Positions 5,255 through 6,163 of a stretch of DNA of 6,163 bases are shown one piece after another (position 1 is the stretch's first letter; each line of letters starts with the position of its first letter). The stretch comes from Alphaproteobacteria bacterium UBA2964. Its GTDB lineage: Bacteria; Pseudomonadota; Alphaproteobacteria; MPNO01; UBA2964. The stretch lies in the NCBI GenBank assembly GCA_002348425.1, contig DEBE01000130.1:1-6163 (forward strand), written 5' to 3'. The notes below the pieces were generated by a model. It did not search any database. It was not told where the DNA came from and saw nothing but the letters and a program-made list of their open reading frames with translations. The translations under genes and the position numbers were made by a program.

Positions 5255-6127
5255 TTAGGAACCAAATCCGATTTCCTTGAAGAACTCGGTTACTATTTTA
5301 GCTGCAGCTTTGGGTTTTTCTATTTGTACCATATGGGTAGCACCCGGTATTGCTTCATAGGGGTGACCAAACTCTTCATGTAGAGCTCGATTTACGAGGC
5401 CTGGAGATCTTGCATTCGGATCATCCGGATCACTTGCAATAACTTTTAATGGTCCTTTTAAGGTTCCAAACCCCGGACATAAATCAAGTTCTGAATTCGT
5501 TTTATAAACTTGAGCTTCGCCTTCAGGTGGACAGCATAACACCCAATCTCGACTTTCGGTGTCTTCACGGAGAATTGATTTAGCCATTAGCTCGTGGGAC
5601 CCGCTTACCCACCTGCTGAGGCTCTTTGATTTGGAAAACTGAGTGGCTAATGTTTGTGGGTCGGGAAACCGTTCCGGACGATTCTTAGACCAGTCAGAAA
5701 GCATCAATTCAAAATTTTTAGCAATTACATTCAATGGGTGGCCGATACTAGGAACTAAGGGCGGGTCGAAAAGTATCAGAGCATCCCAACGCCATCCATT
5801 TGAAAGGGCGTGCCAAATGGATGTGACAGCTGAAATTGAATGAAATAATCCTGCGGTAGTTTTATGACCAAAAATCGCTTGGATATTATCTAATATCGCT
5901 TCAAGGTCACTCACAAAATAGGAAATGTCATGATGTTTTATGTTATCGTGACGGGGATTTTGTCCATGGTTTCTCTGATCATACAAGATCAGTTCGTAAT
6001 CCTGTAAAAGAAGTTTCCAGAAAGGAAAATAGGCGTCAGTTGCAAAACCGTTTCCATGAGCAAGAATTAACCTTGGACCTTCTATGTTTCCATGTTGCCG
6101 AAGGCGAATAACGGCACTGTCATTCAT
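5255..6127 (-). CDS. Alpha/beta hydrolase with unusual nucleophile elbow
   Basis: This 290-residue soluble protein has the alpha/beta-hydrolase fold. Visible landmarks are the oxyanion loop LAHGNGFATDAY (residues 22-33), the YDQRNHGQN loop (49-57) typical of the fold, the nucleophile segment GLFHSISAV (93-101) with Ser97, a cap region (about 125-215), the acid-bearing ASDPDDPN (231-238; Asp233, Asp235 or Asp236) and the C-terminal GATHMVQIEKP (262-272) with His265. A Ser-Asp-His triad is therefore complete, but the usual Gly-x-Ser-x-Gly is Phe95-His96-Ser97-Ile98-Ser99. Family members cleave esters, lactones, amides, C-C bonds or C-halogen bonds; nothing here fixes the substrate. It is the upstream partner of the sulfatase, so the two probably act on the same or related compounds. 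The upstream 36 bases to the window edge show no strong ribosome site, and whether another gene precedes it in the operon cannot be seen. Confidence 0.87.
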   Translation of the reverse strand: MNDSAVIRLRQHGNIEGPRLILAHGNGFATDAYFPFWKLLLQDYELILYDQRNHGQNPRHDNIKHHDISYFVSDLEAILDNIQAIFGHKTTAGLFHSISAVTSIWHALSNGWRWDALILFDPPLVPSIGHPLNVIAKNFELMLSDWSKNRPERFPDPQTLATQFSKSKSLSRWVSGSHELMAKSILREDTESRDWVLCCPPEGEAQVYKTNSELDLCPGFGTLKGPLKVIASDPDDPNARSPGLVNRALHEEFGHPYEAIPGATHMVQIEKPKAAAKIVTEFFKEIGFGS

Positions 6128-6163
6128 TGTAATGTCGATCGTCTTTAAAGGTGAAGGTAATAC

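Noticed and set aside
1..6163. CRISPR array, tRNA, insertion sequence or toxin-antitoxin pair
   Set aside because: No regularly spaced repeats, cloverleaf-like sequences, transposase motifs or small paired genes were seen on either strand; the gaps are too short to hold them.

Overview
The window reads as ordinary chromosomal DNA from a Gram-negative bacterium of middling GC content, most likely a member of the Pseudomonadota. The Gram-negative call rests on an exported PpiA-like cyclophilin with a clear Sec signal peptide. Amidohydrolase-2, ornithine-cyclodeaminase-like, short-chain dehydrogenase, sulfatase and alpha/beta-hydrolase genes packed together resemble the catabolic repertoire of free-living, possibly marine, alphaproteobacteria. 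That placement is an inference; there is no rRNA or other phylogenetic marker here. Coding density is high, and no gap between genes exceeds about 130 bases. I see no tRNA, rRNA, CRISPR array, insertion sequence or phage gene.

Layout from left to right: (1) the 3' end of an amidohydrolase family 2 gene (+), cut by the window edge; (2) a periplasmic cyclophilin-type peptidyl-prolyl isomerase (+); (3) a two-gene minus-strand unit, in transcription order a small cupin (cysteine-dioxygenase-like metal site) and then an ornithine cyclodeaminase/mu-crystallin family protein, 20 bases apart and converging on the isomerase; (4) a 126-base divergent control region with an imperfect inverted repeat; (5) a short-chain dehydrogenase/reductase (+) with an atypical catalytic centre; (6) a minus-strand pair, in transcription order an alpha/beta hydrolase and then a formylglycine-type sulfatase, 25 bases apart and converging on the dehydrogenase.

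How the genes may work together: the five enzyme genes from 1052 to 6127 look like an accessory catabolic locus. A sulfatase would remove sulfate (or a phosphonate/phosphate ester) from a small molecule, a hydrolase would cleave an ester or C-C bond, an SDR would act on an alcohol or ketone, a cupin could be a metal-dependent oxygenase or isomerase, and the OCD-family protein could reduce an imine or dehydrogenate an amino acid. No substrate can be read from the sequence, and whether they form one pathway is unproven. The main points worth a second look are residue replacements at active sites: the SDR lacks the Ser and Lys of its tetrad, the OCD homologue lacks the ornithine cyclodeaminase aspartate, and the hydrolase has Phe-His-Ser-Ile-Ser in place of Gly-x-Ser-x-Gly. 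I found no convincing undescribed system.
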